Both the position numbers and the translations under genes were made by a program. Below, piece after piece: positions 60,640 through 64,000 of a stretch of 64,000 nt of DNA; within the stretch, counting starts at the first letter, position 1, and every line of letters begins with the position of its first letter. The notes under the pieces were generated by a model. The model was not told the DNA's origin and ran no database searches. It was given only the letters and a program-made list of their open reading frames with translations. The stretch is from JAGMXM01 sp964458325 (GTDB lineage: Bacteria; Verrucomicrobiota; Verrucomicrobiia; Limisphaerales; UBA1319): NCBI GenBank assembly GCA_964458325.1, contig CAYWIM010000005.1:1-64000 (forward strand). The letters are read 5' to 3'.

Positions 60640-63600
60640 ATGAACGCCCATTCTCATGCCCCTGACATGACCCTCCGAAAGTCCGCTGCCGTGCTGGCTG
60701 CCATGCTGTCGATGGTTGCCTGCGCCTGGGCGGCCGAGCCGTCGCCTCTGGATCCGCTGCGAGCTCAGATGCGGGCTGAGCGCTACGATCAGGCGGTCTC
60801 AGCGGCCGAGGAGATTATCGGCGCAAAGGATCCGCGGGCTGACGAGGCCCAATACCTCAAGGCGCTGGCGCTGTTCCATGGGAAGAAATTTCCCGAGGCC
60901 GCCGCTGCGGCCGATCAGCTCGTTGCCGGCTTTCCGCGGTCGGTCTGGCGCTACAAGGCATCCTTTCTCAAGGCGCAGTCGCTGGTCGAGCAGAAGATGT
61001 TTCAGCAGGCCGCCGCTCTCTACCAGAGCGAGGCCGCCCGGCTGCTGGCCTCCGAACGCAAGCAGGAACTGGTGGGTGTCATCGTGGCGTTTGCCGACAA
61101 GCTGACGGCAAAGCCGGATCCCAATGTGCCGGACGCGCCTCAGCCTGATTACCAGAAGGCATACAACCTGTACACCAAGGCCTTAGGCATGGAGATCGCC
61201 CGCAGCGTCCGCGACGACCTTTTTTTCAAGAAAGCGTGCGCTATCCTGCAAGCCAAGAACTTCGGACAGGCAGTGCAGGATTTTCAGGCGTATCTGACGG
61301 AGTTCGATCCGGCCTGGACTGGTCCCGCGGGCTCGGGCGCGGCGCGCCTGCCGATGCAGAATCCGCCCCCGGCAGGGAAGCATTTGGCCGTCGCGCGATA
61401 CCGTCTAGCCGATGCCCACATCCAAGCCGGCAACCTGGCGGCGGGGCGGATGGAGCTGGAGGATTTGCTCAAGCGGATCGATGCCCCAGCCAAAGAGCGT
61501 GATGCACTCGAAGCGGAGCTTGCCACTGACGAAGGCGAGAAGCTGCCGGCCGAGATCCGATGGCTCATGGTGCAGTCTTTCTTTGCGCAGGCGCCCGGAT
61601 CGACTACAGCCCACAACGTTCCCCAGCAAGCCCAACAAGCCGGTCCAACCGTCAGTCCATGGAGTGGCACGGGCCAGGTCATCGGCAACACCGGCGGCTT
61701 GCCCAACGCCGATACGGTGCTGTTCGTTCTGCGCGAGGGCGACCTGGAGCCGGCCATCAAGAGCTGCCGAGAGCTTCTGGCGGAGTATCCGGGCGGCAGC
61801 CGCGCTGTTCGCGCGGCTTGGATGATTGCCGAGGCGTATCAGAGCGCCGGTCAGGCTGAGGATGCCATCAAGGCCTATCGCGAGTTTATCGATGGCAAGG
61901 GCTTTCGGCTGCCGGAGGGCGAAGCCGCCGAGAAACTCGAGGAGGAGATCGGCGCCGCGCCGGCCGCCTTTTTATCGAGCCTGAAGATGCGCGCCCTCTA
62001 CCGGATCGGATCGATTCTGGGCCAGCAAAAGAAGCGCGAGGAGGCCATCGCCGCCTGGCGCCGCTACGTGAACGATTATCCCAACGGCCCGCAGTGGTCC
62101 GACAGCCAGAACGCGATCATCGATGCCGAGTTCCAGATGGGTATGGACGCCCTGAGGGACGAGAACGAGCCCCTTGCCCTGCGGCGGTTCGAGGAGTTCC
62201 TGCGCGCGCATCCGCTTGATGGGCGTTCGTCCCGGATCCTTTATCTGTCTGGGGCCGTCCACGAAGCCAAGGCGCGCGCGCTCGAGGAGGCCAAAGGCGA
62301 CCGGGCCGCGGTTGCGTCTGCGTACCGCAAGGCCATCGATGAATGGACCAAGCTGGTCAGCAAATACCCGCAAAGCTCCGAAGCCCGCCATGCCCTCATG
62401 AAAAGCGCCGGCATTCATGAGGAGAAATTCGGCGAGTTCGACAAAGCCCTACAGATTTACCGCAAGCTGGCCGCCGAATTCGGATATGCCGAAGCCAACG
62501 GCTCGATCGCTCGGCTGACGCAGAAGTCGCTCGAGTTGTCCGCCGACCGCACGTTCCGCACCCATGAGAAGGCCGTGGTCAAGCTCAAGCTGCGGAACAT
62601 CGAGAAATGCACCTTCCGCCTCCACAAGATCGATCTCCAGGCTTACTTCCGAAAAATGCATGGCATCACGGGTGTCGAGGGTCTGGATGTCTCGCTGATC
62701 CAGCCGGACAAGACCTGGGAGTTCAAACTCGACGGGTATGCCAAATACAAACCCTTCGAGCAGGAGATCGAAATCCCGTTCCCGGGCAGCGAGCCGGGCG
62801 CCTACGTGGTCACGGCGGGGGACGACGAATGGGAATCGACGGTGCTGGTTTTGCGGTCGGATCTCGAAGTGATAGTGAAGTCGAGCCGCCGCGAGGTGCT
62901 CGCCTTTGTGCAGAACATGCTCTCCGCGAAGCCCGCCGCCGGAGTCGACATTCTCGTCAGCGACGGCAAGGCGGTTGCCGCCACGGGCAAGACCGGAGAC
63001 GACGGCGTGTTCAAGACTTCGATCGAATCGCTCAAAGACCTGGCCAACGTGCGTGTGTTCGTCCTTGGGAATGGCCATGCTGCTTCGTTTAATCTCGACC
63101 TGGCGGGCCTGCAGTTGTCGTCGGGCCTGACCGCCAAGGGGTATCTCTACACCGATCGCCCCGCGTATCTGCCGGGCGAGACCGTCTCGATGCGCGGCAT
63201 CCTTCGCGAGGTCCGGAACGCCTCGTATGCCGTGCCGGAAAACAGGGAGTTCAAGATCAGCGTCACCGATCCCCAGGGCCGCCTGCTGTCGGAGCAGACC
63301 GTGAAGGTCAGCCGCTTCGGCACGTTCGACTCGACGCTCGACCTGCCCGCTGCGGCCGCCAACGGCCAATATGTCATCGCGGCGCACCAGGATCGGAAGG
63401 GCCTCGAGCCGCTCCATTTCCAGGGCGCTTTTGAGGTCCGCTCGTTCCAGCTCGAGAAAATCAAGCTGTCGATCGAGTTCCCCCGGCGCGTTTGGTTCCG
63501 CGGTGAGACCATCGAGGCCACCCTCGAGTCGGCGTTTTACTGGGGCGAACCGCTCGCCGGCCGCGCCTTGCGCTGCATGCTCCCGGACGGCCGCAGCCAG

Positions 63601-64000
63601 ACCGTCACCACCGATGCCGAGGGCAAGGCCAAGCTGTCTTTCGACACAACGGGCATGCGCCCTGGCACGGCCCTTGCGTTCAGCGCATCGCTCGATGGCG
63701 AGAACGTCAGCGTCACCGAGACCGTCACCCTGGCGCGGCTCGGCTTCAGCATCACGGCCAGACCCAGCCAGCCGGTCGTGATTGCCGGCGAGCCGTTCGA
63801 TCTTTCGCTGACGACTCGAGGCGCCGATGGCAAGCCGGTCGGCGAACCCCTCAAGATTGCCGTGCTCCGCATCGAGAAGCCCAAGACCAGCCCCGTCCTC
63901 GCCCTGCTGCCTTGGCAGGAGAGCGGCGATCCGCAGCCGGCCGAGGTCGAGGAATCCGAATCGGAGATCAAGACCGATCCGGCGACCGGCCAGGCCACGC
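60640..64000 (+). CDS. TPR-repeat plus alpha-2-macroglobulin-like protein, cut by the window end
   Basis: The open frame runs from ATG 60640 to the last base, at least 1120 residues. An ATG at 60667 (MTLRKSAAVLAAML) is an alternative and gives a clean signal peptide ending near AWAAE. Residues about 40-640 are helical repeats of TPR type (YDQAVSAAEEIIG, ALALFHGKKFPEAAAAADQ, RAAWMIAEAYQSAGQAEDA). Then beta-sandwich MG domains appear: residues about 835 onward read LYTDRPAYLPGETVSMRGI, the MG2 hallmark of alpha-2-macroglobulins. The thioester region, if any, lies beyond the window. Bacterial relatives trap proteases at the cell envelope; the long TPR front end suggests scaffolding. It begins 125 bases after the beta-helix gene. 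Confidence 0.8.
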   Translation, partial: MNAHSHAPDMTLRKSAAVLAAMLSMVACAWAAEPSPLDPLRAQMRAERYDQAVSAAEEIIGAKDPRADEAQYLKALALFHGKKFPEAAAAADQLVAGFPRSVWRYKASFLKAQSLVEQKMFQQAAALYQSEAARLLASERKQELVGVIVAFADKLTAKPDPNVPDAPQPDYQKAYNLYTKALGMEIARSVRDDLFFKKACAILQAKNFGQAVQDFQAYLTEFDPAWTGPAGSGAARLPMQNPPPAGKHLAVARYRLADAHIQAGNLAAGRMELEDLLKRIDAPAKERDALEAELATDEGEKLPAEIRWLMVQSFFAQAPGSTTAHNVPQQAQQAGPTVSPWSGTGQVIGNTGGLPNADTVLFVLREGDLEPAIKSCRELLAEYPGGSRAVRAAWMIAEAYQSAGQAEDAIKAYREFIDGKGFRLPEGEAAEKLEEEIGAAPAAFLSSLKMRALYRIGSILGQQKKREEAIAAWRRYVNDYPNGPQWSDSQNAIIDAEFQMGMDALRDENEPLALRRFEEFLRAHPLDGRSSRILYLSGAVHEAKARALEEAKGDRAAVASAYRKAIDEWTKLVSKYPQSSEARHALMKSAGIHEEKFGEFDKALQIYRKLAAEFGYAEANGSIARLTQKSLELSADRTFRTHEKAVVKLKLRNIEKCTFRLHKIDLQAYFRKMHGITGVEGLDVSLIQPDKTWEFKLDGYAKYKPFEQEIEIPFPGSEPGAYVVTAGDDEWESTVLVLRSDLEVIVKSSRREVLAFVQNMLSAKPAAGVDILVSDGKAVAATGKTGDDGVFKTSIESLKDLANVRVFVLGNGHAASFNLDLAGLQLSSGLTAKGYLYTDRPAYLPGETVSMRGILREVRNASYAVPENREFKISVTDPQGRLLSEQTVKVSRFGTFDSTLDLPAAAANGQYVIAAHQDRKGLEPLHFQGAFEVRSFQLEKIKLSIEFPRRVWFRGETIEATLESAFYWGEPLAGRALRCMLPDGRSQTVTTDAEGKAKLSFDTTGMRPGTALAFSASLDGENVSVTETVTLARLGFSITARPSQPVVIAGEPFDLSLTTRGADGKPVGEPLKIAVLRIEKPKTSPVLALLPWQESGDPQPAEVEESESEIKTDPATGQAT

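Overview
The window is a GC-rich bacterial chromosome segment, most likely from the Verrucomicrobiota (a Limisphaerales-like lineage of the PVC group). This is inferred from a PEP-CTERM sorting tail, a prepilin-like protein with the H-x9-DG motif, two sulfatases, CotH plus lamin-tail proteins, DUF5060/DUF4038 and DUF4091 glycosidases, very large secreted proteins, and short dispersed intergenic repeats. No rRNA, tRNA, CRISPR array, transposase or prophage was seen.

Layout. 1-231: 87-bp tandem repeats, followed by a secreted glycosidase-like gene (262-2883). 2928-18986: eight tightly packed plus-strand genes for exported proteins (kelch propeller, conserved hypothetical, tail-collar protein, a 2620-residue giant, a calcium-motif protein, a membrane-anchored MORN/YwqK protein, a cadherin-like protein, a PEP-CTERM protein); they look like one operon for a surface structure. 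32093-18989 (minus): DUF5060/DUF4038 glycosidase, CotH/lamin-tail protein, CBM6/Ig protein, prepilin-like protein and sulfatase. 32186-35879 (plus): FadR-type GntR regulator, split transketolase and an Asp/Glu-racemase-like enzyme. An identical 14-bp FadR-type operator occurs before the regulator and before the CBM6/Ig-prepilin-sulfatase unit. 39904-35866 (minus): a serine hydrolase fused to a DUF5060 glycosidase, and an MFS transporter. These units plausibly form one regulon for a sulfated or branched plant or algal glycan.

43715-39901 (minus): an SbcD/SbcC-like pair. 44427-48095: a glycine-rich surface protein with a perfect 435-bp internal duplication. 50273-48144 (minus): BKACE enzyme, racemase-like protein and D-lyxose-isomerase-like cupin. 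52123-50669 (minus): a second sulfatase.

52198-56980 is the most unusual part. An aspartyl-tRNA synthetase of non-discriminating type carries a C-terminal GatC domain. It is followed by a GatA homologue that has lost all three residues of the amidase Ser-cisSer-Lys triad, and by a GatB that lacks the near-universal HDYRYFPEPDL block. This looks like a remodelled, covalently tethered Asp-tRNA(Asn) transamidosome without a glutaminase centre.

57019-57366: a second 87-bp repeat array, again just before secreted carbohydrate-active genes (DUF4091, pectate-lyase-like). 60640 to the end: a TPR plus alpha-2-macroglobulin-like protein cut by the window edge. All identifications come from reading motifs by eye; no database search was made.
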